Translations under genes and position numbers: made by a program | Notes under the pieces: model-generated | Told to the model about the DNA's origin: nothing | The model's database searches: none | The model's input: the letters and a program-made list of their open reading frames with translations, nothing else | NCBI RefSeq assembly: GCF_003576645.1 | Contig: NC_044927.1 | Span: 16,996,460-17,060,459, forward strand | Direction of reading: 5' to 3' | Length of the DNA stretch: 64,000 nucleotides | Source of the DNA: Ipomoea triloba | Lineage: Eukaryota; Streptophyta; Magnoliopsida; Solanales; Convolvulaceae | Shown here: one piece after another, positions 33,870 to 45,539 of the stretch | Position numbering within the stretch: position 1 is the stretch's first letter | How the letters are laid out: each line of letters begins with the position of its first letter

Positions 33870-33887
33870 TGGCGCCGTTGCTGGGGA
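33870..33887 (+). other. Primer-binding site of element B
   Basis: TGGCGCCGTTGCTGGGGA, seven bases after the LTR, near-perfect tRNA-Asp type. Confidence 0.8.
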
Positions 33888-34045
33888 TTGGAAATTTGGT
33901 GGTTCTATGTGATTGCTTATTTTGCTAGAATTAGAGTTTAAGGAATCTTAGGAGACTAAGCTTTTTCTTTGTTTTTGTTTGTTTTTTGTTGCTAATGTGC
34001 TTACAAGTCTATATCATTTGATTTGATTGAAAGTGATTTTTTAAG

Positions 34046-35692
34046 ATGGATCAAGGAGGATACTACCATTCTCAATCTTATGAAGGGTATGGAGACTACA
34101 TGTCTCAACAAGGACACTTTAATGTCCCATCCATTAGCCCTTGTACAATTCAAGCCCCACCTCCAAATAATTACTATGATGCTCAATTTCAATACCCTTA
34201 CCCACAACCCTACCAAGACTCACCTTGTTATTCCCAACCTCCATACCATAGTCCTTATCCTCAACAATACCAAGATCCCCAATATGCTTCATATAATCAA
34301 TACTCCCAATATTCACATGACTACAATCCACCTCAACATCCTTTCCCACCGCAAGATTACCCTCCAAATCCATACCCCTCACCCATTCATTACACACCAT
34401 ACCCCCAATACACTCAACCTCCATATGATCATCACACCCATTCACTAAGTGTAGGGAGCTATGGGATAAATGAGGAAACTTTGGCGTTGGCTAAGCGTTG
34501 GGGAGTCACTATTGTACCCGATGATGACATTGAGGATGATGGACATCCCATGAGACCAAGTGAGGAAGAATATGCCAATAATCAATGGGAACCTCAAGAG
34601 CCATTCTATCAAGAACCCCCACAAACAAGCCAACCTATTGATGAGGAGATGAGGTCCATGATAGACAACATACTTATGCAAATGAATGAGCTACAAGTTC
34701 AATTAGAAAATATGAAGACTCAAAGACAAGGTTTGGCAACTCAAGAACACATCCAAGGTTCATTTTCTTATGAAGAGGTTATCCATGAGTTGTTCACGCC
34801 AAGTGAAGGTGGTGATGAAGAGGAGAGTGAGGACAAAGATGATGGTGATGAGGAAGTGGATGAAGAAATTGAAATGGAAACTTTGAATTGGGAAGAAGGT
34901 GTGGAGTTAAATGAGAAGGGTGATAAGGAGAAAATTAATAATGGGGGCAAAGAACAACTCCAAAATATCCCGGTAGAAGAGGAAGTGTTGAAGGAGAATG
35001 AGATTGATAGAATGCATGAAGTGAATGAAGAAACTCCTTCAATGGATGAAAACTTCCTTGGTGAGAATTTCACAAGAGTTTGGGAACCGGGAGGAGTTGA
35101 AGGCTTTAAGAGTTTTGGCCTACATTGGCCTATGTTTGAATCAAGAGATTCCCACTTCTTATTGGTGCATGAGAAAGACCCAAGACTCCTCTTACTTGCC
35201 AATGAAAAGGGAAGTCAAGAAAAGAAAGGAAGTGAAGACCAAGGAAATGATCAAGCTCTTGAGTACTATCTAGATCCAAAGTTTAGAAAGAAATCCTTGG
35301 TTGATTTATTGGTGAAAAATGGATTTGATGAAGGGATGAGTTTGAAGTTTGATATGGGTGAGCATAGTTTCTTAAACTTCGAAGTGGTGAAGATGAGCTT
35401 AAGGGAATTTATTGAAGGTTACCACTTGAAGTGCTTTTTGGAAGAAAATGATGGAGAAAAAGAGATGAAAATTGAAGAAGAGAGCATATTTTTGGAAGTT
35501 GATCATTGCAATTTCTTTGAGGAGAATACACTACTTTTGAGCTTAAAGGAGTTCCTTAATGCTCGGCATTTAAGGACATTTATTGAAGAGAAAGTGGATG
35601 GAGAAAAGAAACTCATCTTCGTCCAAGCATGCAATGATTGTTCTTTGAGGAGGTTGAGTCGAGCTAGCGACATTAAACTTAGCGCTTCATGA
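34046..35692 (+). CDS. ORF of non-autonomous element B: prion-like N-terminus, coiled coil, acidic
   Basis: 548 residues, start ATG 34046, 176 bases after the primer site. Residues 1-135 are Tyr/Pro/Gln/Ser-rich (GGYYHSQSYEGYGDY and QYSQYSHDYNPP types), a prion-like low-complexity composition. A short SYGINEETLALAKRWGVTIVP block follows, then a helical Met/Gln/Leu stretch (around 210-235), a Glu/Asp-rich region (250-340) and a mixed C-terminus. In the C-terminus SLREFIEGYHLKCFLEE (451-467) is echoed by SLKEFLNARHLRTFIEE (499-515). There are no zinc knuckle, protease, integrase or polymerase motifs. It overlaps the conserved GACATTAAAC motif at its stop. Layout matches ORF A (5829-7172) without obvious sequence identity. 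Function unknown; a Gag-like or packaging role is inference. Confidence 0.65.
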   Translation: MDQGGYYHSQSYEGYGDYMSQQGHFNVPSISPCTIQAPPPNNYYDAQFQYPYPQPYQDSPCYSQPPYHSPYPQQYQDPQYASYNQYSQYSHDYNPPQHPFPPQDYPPNPYPSPIHYTPYPQYTQPPYDHHTHSLSVGSYGINEETLALAKRWGVTIVPDDDIEDDGHPMRPSEEEYANNQWEPQEPFYQEPPQTSQPIDEEMRSMIDNILMQMNELQVQLENMKTQRQGLATQEHIQGSFSYEEVIHELFTPSEGGDEEESEDKDDGDEEVDEEIEMETLNWEEGVELNEKGDKEKINNGGKEQLQNIPVEEEVLKENEIDRMHEVNEETPSMDENFLGENFTRVWEPGGVEGFKSFGLHWPMFESRDSHFLLVHEKDPRLLLLANEKGSQEKKGSEDQGNDQALEYYLDPKFRKKSLVDLLVKNGFDEGMSLKFDMGEHSFLNFEVVKMSLREFIEGYHLKCFLEENDGEKEMKIEEESIFLEVDHCNFFEENTLLLSLKEFLNARHLRTFIEEKVDGEKKLIFVQACNDCSLRRLSRASDIKLSAS

Positions 35693-37457
35693 GAAGCACC
35701 CCATGTTATCTTTCATTTTATTGCATTTTATTTTCTTCTTTATTTTTCTTTATACTTTTATTTTTGATATTTCATGCTTCCACTTTTGCTTTCATGTGTA
35801 TATTCTCTTGACTCTAGGAATGATACTAAGGAGTATGCTCAATTCCAAGAAGGCTTCATGATGATTCTTTGTCATAAGGGATTCATTAGGGGAGTCTCAT
35901 CTACCTTCTCTACTTGCTTTAATTATGTATAGTGCTTTACTTGGTGTAGATAGTAGAGATTGTGCTCCTTGTACTTATTGTGCTACCCTTTCCCCCTTGT
36001 GCTTTATTTTCTTTCACATCGAGGACGATGTAATTTTTAAATGTGGGGGAGTTGGAGGACAAAAATTGGGTAATTTTTAAAAAATTTTAAATCTTTGCTT
36101 GGATGACTCATTGTGCATAATGTTGGGTAAATTACCTTTCCTTGCTTGAAATTGTGATCGCTTCCTCTTTGTTGGTTTGTGGTTTGTTTTGGTGGAACTT
36201 GTTGCAACTCAACTTGTGATTGATGAGCCAAGGGGTTATTACATGATTGATCTATTCTCTTGCCAATAGCCTTGTTAACCACTTAATAATTGAATCAATT
36301 CTTGATCTAGTGTGTTGTGCATTGCTAGTGAAGGCTTATGTGAGATTCCGGTAATGGTTGTTTTGCTAGAACTTGCCTCATTACTCTCCAAGTGAAATCT
36401 AAGATTTGCATGTTTTGAAATGATATAGGCCATTTTTGTTTAACCCTTAACCTTAAAGCCTACCCTGTTAATATGTGTTTATCCCTAGTTGTCCCCTTTT
36501 GAGCCTTTAGTTCACTAAATAAAGTGCTTAGCACTTGGGCCCCTTGATGTTAGTCTTTCTTTGTTTTACCCTTATTAATTTTTCCCTTAACCTTTAGCCA
36601 AAAAGAAAAAAATATATCTCCCTTCCACCCTTGAGAGAATGTAGCACTTGTTCAATAGTTAGAAGAGATTCATGTTGGAGCTTATCTTTGTTTACATCAC
36701 TCTTGTTAGTCTTGTTTTAGTGTGGGGGTTTTGCTAAATAAATGAAGTTTGTTTGTTATTTTGAAAAAAAAAAGTGAAAGTCTTTGAAAAGTAGAAAAAG
36801 AAACAAAAAATGAAGAAAAAGATGTTTGAAAAAGTTTGAAAAAGAAGTTTGAAATGATGAAAAGGGAAAGAAAACAAAAAGGAAAAATGAATAAAAGCAA
36901 AAATGTATATTCCATTCTTGTTCTTTGTGTCAAATCCCCACCTTTTGAGAGTGTTGTCTAGTCTTCTTTGTAGAGTGCTCCTTTGCTCTTTATTGTTAAG
37001 ATCTCTTATAGCTTAGTTTGTGAATAGGTGTGAAATTCTCTCATTTTGTTTACTTTCCCTACCCCTTCTTTGTTAAAATCTTTACCCTTAGCCCCGTTAT
37101 AAGCCGAATAAAGACCTATTTGATCATTTCATGCATTTCAAGGATCGATCTAGTGGGAGTAAGAAGGGCAAGCCTATGGGATCTCATTAAAAGCCAAGTT
37201 TTGCATAATCTCTCAACTTAGCATTTGTGCACACTAGATTCTCACACACTTTAATGGTTTTGGTGCTTGGTTATTGGCTTGGGAATGGAACTTGTGTGCC
37301 AAGCTAAGGTGATTCTTGAAACAAGTTGTGTTGTAGCAAGTTGGATTGTGGTTTGATAGGTTGTGCAAAGTGGGAGTATGATCAATTTCATTACCAGGAT
37401 GGTGATTTATTTCTTGTCTTTGCTTGAGGACAAGCAAATGTTTAAGTGTGGGGGAGT
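35693..37457 (+). other. Non-coding 3' interior of element B
   Basis: No ORF. Holds hairpin module I (CATC-GAGGAC-GATG, 36017-36030, then TTTTTAAATGTGGGGGAG) and module II (TTTGCTT-GAGGAC-AAGCAAA, 37419-37438, then TTTAAGTGTGGGGGAG up to the 3' LTR). 36765-36900 is a purine-rich AAAAAG tract. Confidence 0.6.
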
Positions 37458-39254
37458 TGATAAGTGCTCATTTGTCTATATTTTTCTCCCTTCCGCTAAG
37501 TCATTTTGCTTTTAGATCATTCCAAATTTCATGAGAATTAGTGCTTATTTGTGTTATTTTGCAAGGAGTATGAGTTGGAAAGCATTGGAAGCAAAGACGG
37601 TGATTTTCAAGCATTTTGGATGAATTTGGAGTCAATGGGAGTTAAGGAGAAGCTATAAAGATGGGTGCAACACTTCCAAAGGAGCCTAAGAGTTGTATTT
37701 TCAATGGTATTTGATCATTTGGGCAAACTAAAACAAAAGAGAAGCAAAAGGTCAAGGTGTTGAAATTTCTGCATGTCGACATCTTAGTGATTGGACAATA
37801 TCTCGGCCTATAAATATTCAAATTGAGTGATTCATGTGCCATTGGAACGAAGAATCAAAGGGCTACAACTCTCATGAATACATTAAAGCTTTAAAAGGAA
37901 TACAAAGGGGTCAAAATCGTCCAAACTTACAGATTTCGTCCAAATCTGCCACTATTCGGTATTTTGACCATATCTCAGCCTAGGAATGTCCAAATGAGGT
38001 GGTTTCTGCACCATTGAAAAGCTAACTTGAATTTCTACAACTTTGATGAAGACAACAAAGGCTAATGAAGTTTTTTTGAGGGCGACAAATAGCCTAGAAG
38101 TCAAAGTAGTTGCACAGAATTTTGAGAAACGCACTGTAAATTGCACAAAAGCATACGGCCATGCATATGACCGTATGAGAGGCCGTATGGCACCTACTCT
38201 GTTCGGTATTTAAGCTCTTTTTGAGCATTTTGGACTCGGTTTTGACCCATGGTTGAACCCTAGACACTCCCATTCACTTTCTTTCATATTTTTAGGTTAG
38301 ATTAGGCTTAGATATATGTTTTTTAACACTTTTGGAGCGTGTAATCTTGGATTTGAAGCTTGGATTTCAAGATTCTTCCACCCATTTCAATAGAGAAGCT
38401 TTCTTTCCCTTATCTCTTTTCTTTATCAATATTTATGCTTATTACTTGTGCTTTTGTGTTCTGATAAGCACCAAGAATGGTATTTAAAAAGGGTCTAAAA
38501 TGGATTAGAAGTGTAATGTGTTGCCATCCGATCATAACAATTGCATGCATTTTAGCTCAGATGTGATCAGAATCTTCTAACATCAATCCTAGGAAAAGTT
38601 TCTAAGTATTTACAGGTTAGAAAGGGATTTGAGGCTAAAAATAGAGCAAAAGACAAATAGAGCCGCAAAGCAGTATCATCCCACGCAACCTCACACGCGT
38701 GTGGATGGGCGTGGAATCTTTCCAGTAACCATCCACGCCCACCACCACGCGTGGTGGCATGCGTGGTCGGGCCAAGGGCCATTTTGTGAAATTTGTTCCC
38801 TTTTGTCACCTATATAAATCCCTTTTGCCCTAAACCTAAGGCACATATAGATAATTTTAGAATAGGATAGATATGAAAATTGTAGAGGGTTTTCTCCCAT
38901 CTTGGGGGAAAATTCCTTTTTTTCTAGGATAGATTAGATCCAAGGGCAAGGATGAAGATTGGAATTTCAAGAACAAAAGTGTAAAGATCCCCTTCTTGAG
39001 GGTGGTAACTATTCTCTCCAATTCTTAATCTAATATTTGTTTCTTTGAGATTTCCTTTCTTTTTCTTGTTTCTTTAGCATGGTAGAGTAGATTAGATAGG
39101 GGATTGGTGGCCCCAAGGTTAATCTATGTGGATGTTTGATATTATTGCTAGTAGAATTGTGAGTTTCTTGATTGTTGGATGATGAACTTGTGTGGATGAT
39201 GTTCTTCAAGCTTTGTGCCTATTGTGGCCACATTAGGTAGCAAACCCAAAGGAA

Positions 39255-39414
39255 GTGAGTGTGTGCGCGATAGCGGCCACTCACGAGTCTAACTCACCCA
39301 CATCTCTGCCCTTAGTTCGAAAGGACGAGGTCCGAGAGGAGTGGTAGACAAAGTGTTCGATGAAATGACCCAACCGAATGAGGATGTGGGAGTCCAAAGT
39401 GTGACGCCACTTGG
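39255..39414 (+). other. Three conserved LTR hairpins (HP1-HP3) in element C
   Basis: HP1 39255-39284: GTGAGTG / CACTCAC around the same 16-base loop as in A. HP2 39315-39326: GTTC-GAAA-GGAC. HP3 39394-39414: CCAAAGTG-TGACGC-CACTTGG. Right-LTR copies: 42349-42378, 42409-42420, 42488-42508. Confidence 0.65.
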
Positions 39415-39521
39415 TAAAGTGCCACGAAATCCCTAGTCTATTCCACATCTTTCTACCTTTATCTACCCAGGACGTCACAAAGCTTAACTTGAGATATTTG
39501 GCGCGAACGAGGGAAGATCAT

Positions 39522-39797
39522 GAGATGGCGGGAGATCATTCCGACACGACAATGACATCTCCGAGATTTACACCCTCGCCGATGTCATTCCTTTCCCCAT
39601 CTTCAAATGAGATGTATTCGCCCGTGGACTCGTCAATGTATTCTCCACCACCCCGTGAGCCTGGACCATCCGTACCTCCACCACAAGCCGAGGAGCAGAC
39701 TTCCAACCATGCAAGCTTCAACATCCCAAGTTGGTTTACCCCAGTTACAGATTGGAGATCCATCCAGAACTTCCAATATCAACTGCACTTGGAGTAG
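39522..39797 (+). CDS. Short Pro/Ser-rich ORF of element C
   Basis: 91 codons from MAGDHSDTTM to QLHLE; Pro/Ser/Tyr-rich (PVDSSMYSPPPREPGP). A second in-frame piece with a helical EEIAREIKDIKK stretch follows the TAG. It could be the remains of a longer ORF like those of A and B, with a low-complexity N-terminus then a coiled coil. No known domain. Confidence 0.35.
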   Translation, partial: EMAGDHSDTTMTSPRFTPSPMSFLSPSSNEMYSPVDSSMYSPPPREPGPSVPPPQAEEQTSNHASFNIPSWFTPVTDWRSIQNFQYQLHLE

Positions 39798-40409
39798 ATG
39801 CAGAAATTGGAAGAGATTGCAAGGGAGATCAAGGACATCAAGAAAATGTGAAGAAAGGAGGGCACCAAAGAAAAGAGAAAAATGATGATGATTTGTGTTT
39901 GATAACTCCAAAACTATGATTGTGGACAATCCTTTTGTTTCTATTTTTGTTTATACTTTTGGTTATATTCCTGTTTATGTCTTGTTTTGCACATTTCGTC
40001 TAGCCAAAGACGTTAAACGTGGCGCTCGTGGGAGGCAACCCACGAATAAGGAGAAGAAGAGACCACACCACCACCATCCAAGGAAACAAATTTTGAAAGG
40101 TAGAATCTCAATTCTTCATTTACTTCTTTACCTTTACTCTAACCAAGTTTTGAAGGGCAAGTACAGATTGCACAAAATTTTAATAGGGATGCACATTGTG
40201 AGTACTTCTTTTATCCCTTTTAGATGCCCTGTTTGATTTGATTGCTATATTTTCTTGTATCACACATGAAGAGTTGCATGACGTTGTTGTGTCGGATGTG
40301 ATCTGATTATTAGAATTGTTTTGGCCCAGTTCGCACTTTTAAGTGTGGAAAAGGGGCGTGTGTAGAACCCTTTGAACATATATCCTAATTCCTCTGTTCC
40401 TCATGGAAA

Positions 40410-41555
40410 CATCGAGGACGATGTTTGCTTTTAAGTGTGGAAAGGATGTATGCTTCTTGAAATAGTTGATTGACTGAGTGATAAGGTATAGGAACTAGAG
40501 GGCGTGTTATTGCGAATACTATCTAGGAGGGCTCCTAACCTTGTGCCAAAATTGAATGTTCTAAATATGCTTTGGAAGTTTCATTTTGCACCAATTTGCA
40601 CAATTTGACCGAAATTGAAAATTTTTTATGTGTGCTTGCATGTTCTTCACCTTGTATTTTGTTTGGACCTCAGTCAAGGATCTCTCGAAGCGGGAGTGTG
40701 AATCCTTTGAGTTTTAGAAAGATAAAAATTGCGAAGCCCAGAAATTGAATTAATCTTAGCAGGACATGGGGCAAAAGGTGAACCTAAGTGAGCTTCGAGT
40801 GAAAAATCCCTACTCCCTAGAAAAAGGCATGAGGGGTTGATATGGTGAAAAGAAAAAGGCAAAGGTCACTCCTAGAGATAAAAACAGAGGTGAGCCATCT
40901 AGTCTGGATACAGGGTAACCATTGCACCGTCTTCGAAAAAGCATGGAGATCCATGTGAAGTCGGTTACCCCGAAGAGATCCTGAAAGATGAGAAAAATAG
41001 AGAAGAGGTGAGCCGCTTCGCTAGGATTCAGGCACCCATTGCACTGTCTTCGAAAAAGCATGGGGCTCCATGTGAAGTCGGGTCGCCTGATGACGTTATC
41101 CTAGGAAGTGAGAAAATAGAGTGATCGCCCAAGCCATGACGATGAGCGGTCCATGTCCCTGCCCTCACTTATATTGCGTAAAGGGGCTTTGCCGTTTGGT
41201 TGGAAATTGGCCGAGGGATGCACATCGTTCCCACTAGTCGGATCGGCTGGAGGCCCCTAGAAAATACAAGGTGAAACCCTATTGTCATTTGCATGCTTGA
41301 AAGGTGTGAACAAACTTTTTATGTCATATCCATCTCTTGAGACCTCACTTCCTTAGCATATTTCTTACGTTTGGTTGGCATGAGCTTAGTGATCTTGGTA
41401 GAGAGTGTAGGGAATTTCACTCGCTCAACTCCGAACACCCACACATCACTTGATCAATTAACAATGAGGAAAAGAACTATTCTTGGTGCTTACATGATTA
41501 GAGTTTAGAAAAGTATGCTTGCTTGGGGACAAGCAAGATCTAAGTGTAGAAACTT
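40410..41555 (+). other. Conserved non-coding 3' interior of element C
   Basis: Module I CATC-GAGGAC-GATG (40410-40423) then CTTTTAAGTGTGG. Duplicated hairpin domain: stem AGGGTAACC 40912-40920 / GGTTACCCC 40963-40971, and TCAGGC-ACCC 41028-41037 / GGGT-C-GCCTGA 41080-41090. Module II CTTGCTT-GGGGAC-AAGCAAG (41518-41537) lies next to the LTR at 41556. Confidence 0.6.
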
Positions 41556-42835
41556 TGATAAGCACCAAGAATGGTACTTAAAAAGGGTCTAAAATGGATT
41601 AGAAGTGTAATGTTTTGCCATCCGATCATAACAATTGCATGCATTTTAGCTCAGATGTGATCAAAATATTCTAACATTAATCCTAGGAAAAGTTTTTAAG
41701 TATTTACAGGTTGGAAAGGCATTTGAGGCTAAAAACAGAGCAAAAGAAAAACAGAGCCGCAAAGCAGTATCATCCCACGCAGCCTCACACGCGTGTGGAT
41801 GGGCGTGGAATCTTTCCAGTAACCATCCACGCCCACCACCACGCGTGGTGGCATGCGTGGTCGGGCCAAGGGCCATTTTGTGAAATTTGTTCCCTTTTGT
41901 CACCTATATAAATCCCTTTTGCCCTAAACCTAAGGCACATATAGATAATTTTAGAATAGGATAGATATGAAAATTGTAGAGGGTTTTCTCCCATCTTGGG
42001 GGAAAATTCCTTTTTTTCTAGGATAGATTAGATCCAAGGGCAAGGATGAAGATTGGAATTTCAAGAACAAAAGTGTAAAGATCCCCTTCTTGAGGGTGGT
42101 AACTATTCTCTCCAATTCTTAATCTAATATTTGTTTCTTTGAGATTTCCTTTCTTTTTCTTGTTTCTTTAGCATGGTAGAGTAGATTAGATAGGGGATTG
42201 GTGGCCCCAAGGTTAATCTATGTGGATGTTTGATATTATTGCTAGTAGAATTGTGAGTTTCTTGATTGTTGGATGATGAACTTGTGTGGATGATGTTCTT
42301 CAAGCTTTGTGCCTATTGTGGCCACATTAGGTAGCAAACCCAAAGGAAGTGAGTGTGTGCGCGATAGCGGCCACTCACGAGTCTAACTCACCCACATCTC
42401 TGCCCTTAGTTCGAAAGGACGAGGTCCGAGAGGAGTGGTAGACAAAGTGTTCGATGAAATGACCCAACCGAATGAGGATGTGGGAGTCCAAAGTGTGACG
42501 CCACTTGGTAAAGTGCCACGAACTCCCTAGTCTATTCCACATCTTTTCTCGCAAATCCATATAAAGATAGACCACATAGAGAAGCCTAAAGCCCCAATCT
42601 CAGCCTTTTCATTTATTTTGCACAACCCCTATCAACCTTTCTACCTTCTTACCAATGAATCTTTCCCCTAGCCATTCCTGTAACTCTTGTCTTTCAACCT
42701 CTCAAATGCCAACACACTAATTCGGTTCCCATTCGCCATCCTTGAGAGACACGACACTCGGGGAGTCTTGACTCTTCGTTTTATCACCTTCCATACCACT
42801 TATCCACTTCACCTCACCCTAAACCACAAGCATCA
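41556..42835 (+). repeat. 3' LTR of element C
   Basis: 1280 bases, TGATAAGC to CATCA. CGCG cassette at 41772-41864 (CACACGCGTGTGGATGGGCG), TATATAAATC TATA box near 41906. Confidence 0.9.
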
Positions 42836-43503
42836 TGTTCTTTATGCTATTTAATCATGAGTAGTTAGTTTATGGGCTTGAGTTAGGGTTGTATTATCTA
42901 TTTTGATGCTTGTTATGTGATTATTGCATAAAGGGGATGAACACTCATTTAGGGTTCTTGAGTTTGAATTGGGTTTATTTCTATCTTTCAATGATTAGTA
43001 ATCAATAATTATTGCTTGTCTTTGGAAAGTATTTCATTTCAATGGAAGTTGGATGGAAGATTTAAGCCAACCCAATCTCAAACCCATTTTCTCTTCTATG
43101 GAAATAGGGGTAGATTTGGGGCTAAATAGCTTTTGTTCTTTAATAACTTAGGTTGGTACACCATGGAAATAGGGAAATCTTTGTTCTAATCCTTGTGAAA
43201 ACTTGGATTCCTTTGTGCTAGCCTTGAGAACCTAGGGTTAATGTTCTTCCCCCAAACTTAAGTGTTAAAGCATCTAGATGGTAATGCCCCTAACTTGAGT
43301 CCTATTTCTTTATTTTGCACATATCTATTGTTTATATGTGTTTGTTCTACTTTATTTTCGTTTGCTTAGCTTCTTGTTGATTTCCTTGTGCTAGTGCCTA
43401 GTTTTGTGATTGCATATTGCGTGTCATAACCCCCAATCCTCAGCGGAACGACATTTAACACCCGTACACTCACCATTACTCATCTTTGCTACACATCAAC
43501 ATG

Positions 43504-45050
43504 TAAACCAAAGGGGAACACACTTCTCACCCCACGCTCATGCATGCAACCCAATTTCAAATTCACCTCTCATTTACATAGGGCCTCTAGCCGATCCCAC
43601 TAGTGAGAACGATGTACACTAGTTAACCAACCATTCCAACTGAACGCCAAAGCCCAAACAAGTAAGATAAGTGAGGGTAGGGGCATAGACCACTCACCGC
43701 CAATGGCTTGGGGTGGTCCCTCTTTCTTCTCACTTCATAAGATAACGTCATCAGGCGACCCGACTTCACATGGAGCTCCATGCTTTTTCGAAGACAGTGC
43801 AATGGGTGCCCGAATCCTAGCGAAGCGGCTCACCTCCTTTCTATTTTCTCATCTCCTAGGAACATTTTATGTGGACAACTGACTCCAGGTATAGCTTTAT
43901 GCTTTTCCGAAGACTATGGTTGAACACAACCCAGCGAGATGACTTTCCTCAGTTTTTATCTCTAGGATTGGCCTTTTGCCTTTTCTATTGTTTCTCCATA
44001 CAACCCCTCATGCATTTTTCTTGGAATTAAGGGATTTTTCACTAAGCTCACTAATAGGCTGACCTTTTGCCCCATGCCCTACCAAAATTAGTTCAATTCC
44101 AGGCTTCGCTTACATTACCTTCTCAAATTAAAAAGTTCACACTTCCACTTCGAGAGATTCTTGACTAAGGTCCTACCTAAATAAGAGGTGAACATCATGC
44201 AAACAAGCAAGAATGTAAACTTATTTGGTTATAAAACACTCTCATGGGTACAAAAAGTAACTTCCCAAAGATATTTCAAGAATAAAAACTTTATGGCATC
44301 CAGTCAAAATTCTCCATAGATAGCACAAACAATAACTCACTCTACAATTTGCAAAACACACCCGTTTATCATGCCCAAAAGACCAACTTAAGTAAACAGA
44401 CATTAAGCACAAAGTGCGTCATTTCCACACTTTAAATCAAACATCGTCCTCGATGTTACCTCGGACTCGTGGGGTAAAGGAAAACAGGTCTAATTAAACA
44501 TAGCAAATAAAATCCCTTTCCACACTTTGGAATTTGCTATAGGAAATAGGATATACTAAGCTGATCCTTAATGACAAAAAAACATGATACGCTCATCATT
44601 TGAGTATAAAACATATGCAAAGCTATATAAACAATTTACATACTTTGAATTTGAAAACGGGACATAAAATAGAAAAGGGAAATAAGAGGCTAAACCAAGT
44701 ATGCATCCCTTTTTACACACTTTAGCTTCCAACATCGGTTGGCCTCCGTAATCAAAGCTATATGCACAAAGGTTAAAACTGGAAATATCATAGCAATTAG
44801 GAAAGCTATTCAATTATTCAATTCTCGATAGGTTGATTCAAATGTAATAAAGCAAAATAACTTCAAGGTAGCGAAAAACATAAGACTCATAAAATAAAAA
44901 TAAAGGCTAAAAATAGATGCAAAATACTAAAATCATTCAAACATCCTAACAGATATTAAAGTGCATGGTAATAAAGCAAGTAATGGAAAATCATTAAAAA
45001 ACATAAAAGAAATTAAAGAAAATAAAGGCGGAACCCCACGCATAGGGAAC
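43504..45050 (-). other. Interior of element D beyond the B insertion
   Basis: On the minus strand it repeats the A/C non-coding domain: GGGCACCCATTGCACTGTC, CATGGAGCTCCATG, GGGTCGCC (about 43750-43820), and module I at 44442-44455 followed by TTTAAAGTGTGG. No ORF. Confidence 0.6.
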
Positions 45051-45199
45051 CTAATGTTTATCACGGATCATCAACCAATCAAATCAAAGAATAAACATAT
45101 GTATGTGCATACTGGCAGTATGCACGTAAACATTATTTTTATTAACAATGTAAAATGTTTTAATTCTTGATTGAGCAGTACTGCACTGTCAAGAATTTA

Positions 45200-45200
45200 A

Positions 45201-45291
<91 letters not shown>
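45200..45291. repeat. Palindromic (TAA)n(TTA)n microsatellite
   Basis: AAT units switch to ATT units in mid-array, so the tract folds back on itself. Confidence 0.95.
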
Positions 45292-45296
<5 letters not shown>

Positions 45297-45539
45297 AAAT
45301 TTAGATGTTATATTGTTATTTAAAAACTAATCAAATATGTTAGTGTACTATGTTACAACGATCAATTAATGTATTTTAATTTTTAGGTAGAAACATGATA
45401 CAATTACCCGGAATTTACATTTGTAATGATATTAATTCAAAAAGAAAAAAAAACCCGCGAGGCGGGCTAGGGTCACAAGATCTCTAGCCCGCGGGCTGGC
45501 CCGCAAAAGCCCGCAAAGAATTAGGCCCGCGGTGGGGCG

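Larger units (their letters stand above)
38462..42835 (+). mobile_element. Non-autonomous LTR element 'C', relative of A, inside the 3' LTR of B
   Basis: LTRs start TGATAAGCACCAAG (38462 and 41556); the right one ends AAGCATCA at 42835. The target duplication TGTTC is exact (38457-38461, 42836-42840). The left LTR is intact only to about 39448, and its end and the usual primer site are replaced or deleted. The interior (39449-41555) has a short ORF and the same non-coding domain as element A. Confidence 0.9.
32206..43498 (+). mobile_element. Non-autonomous Tat-like LTR retrotransposon 'B', 3' LTR split by element C
   Basis: LTRs: 32206-33863 and 37458-38461 + 42841-43498 (1658 and 1662 bases once C is removed). 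The target duplication ACATG is exact (32201-32205, 43499-43503). Primer site TGGCGCCGTTGCTGGGGA lies at 33870 and a polypurine tract GTGTGGGGGAG precedes 37458. There is one ORF of 548 codons and no polymerase. It is inserted in element D. Confidence 0.9.
30168..45050 (-). mobile_element. Tat-like element 'D' (minus), split by element B
   Basis: In minus order: interior 45050-43504, then (across inserted element B) 32200-31974, LTR 31973-30756, primer site 30753-30734, a short interior 30755-30405 and a second LTR-end copy 30404-30168. The interior matches the non-coding 3' parts of A and C (the CATGGAGCTCCATG hairpin at 43765-43785, the GAGGAC modules). The 5' limit near 45050 is approximate. 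No gag or pol is seen. Confidence 0.6.

Noticed and set aside
45200..45291. AT-rich palindrome as an origin or cruciform element
   Set aside because: It is a simple trinucleotide microsatellite that changes phase; nothing else supports a function.
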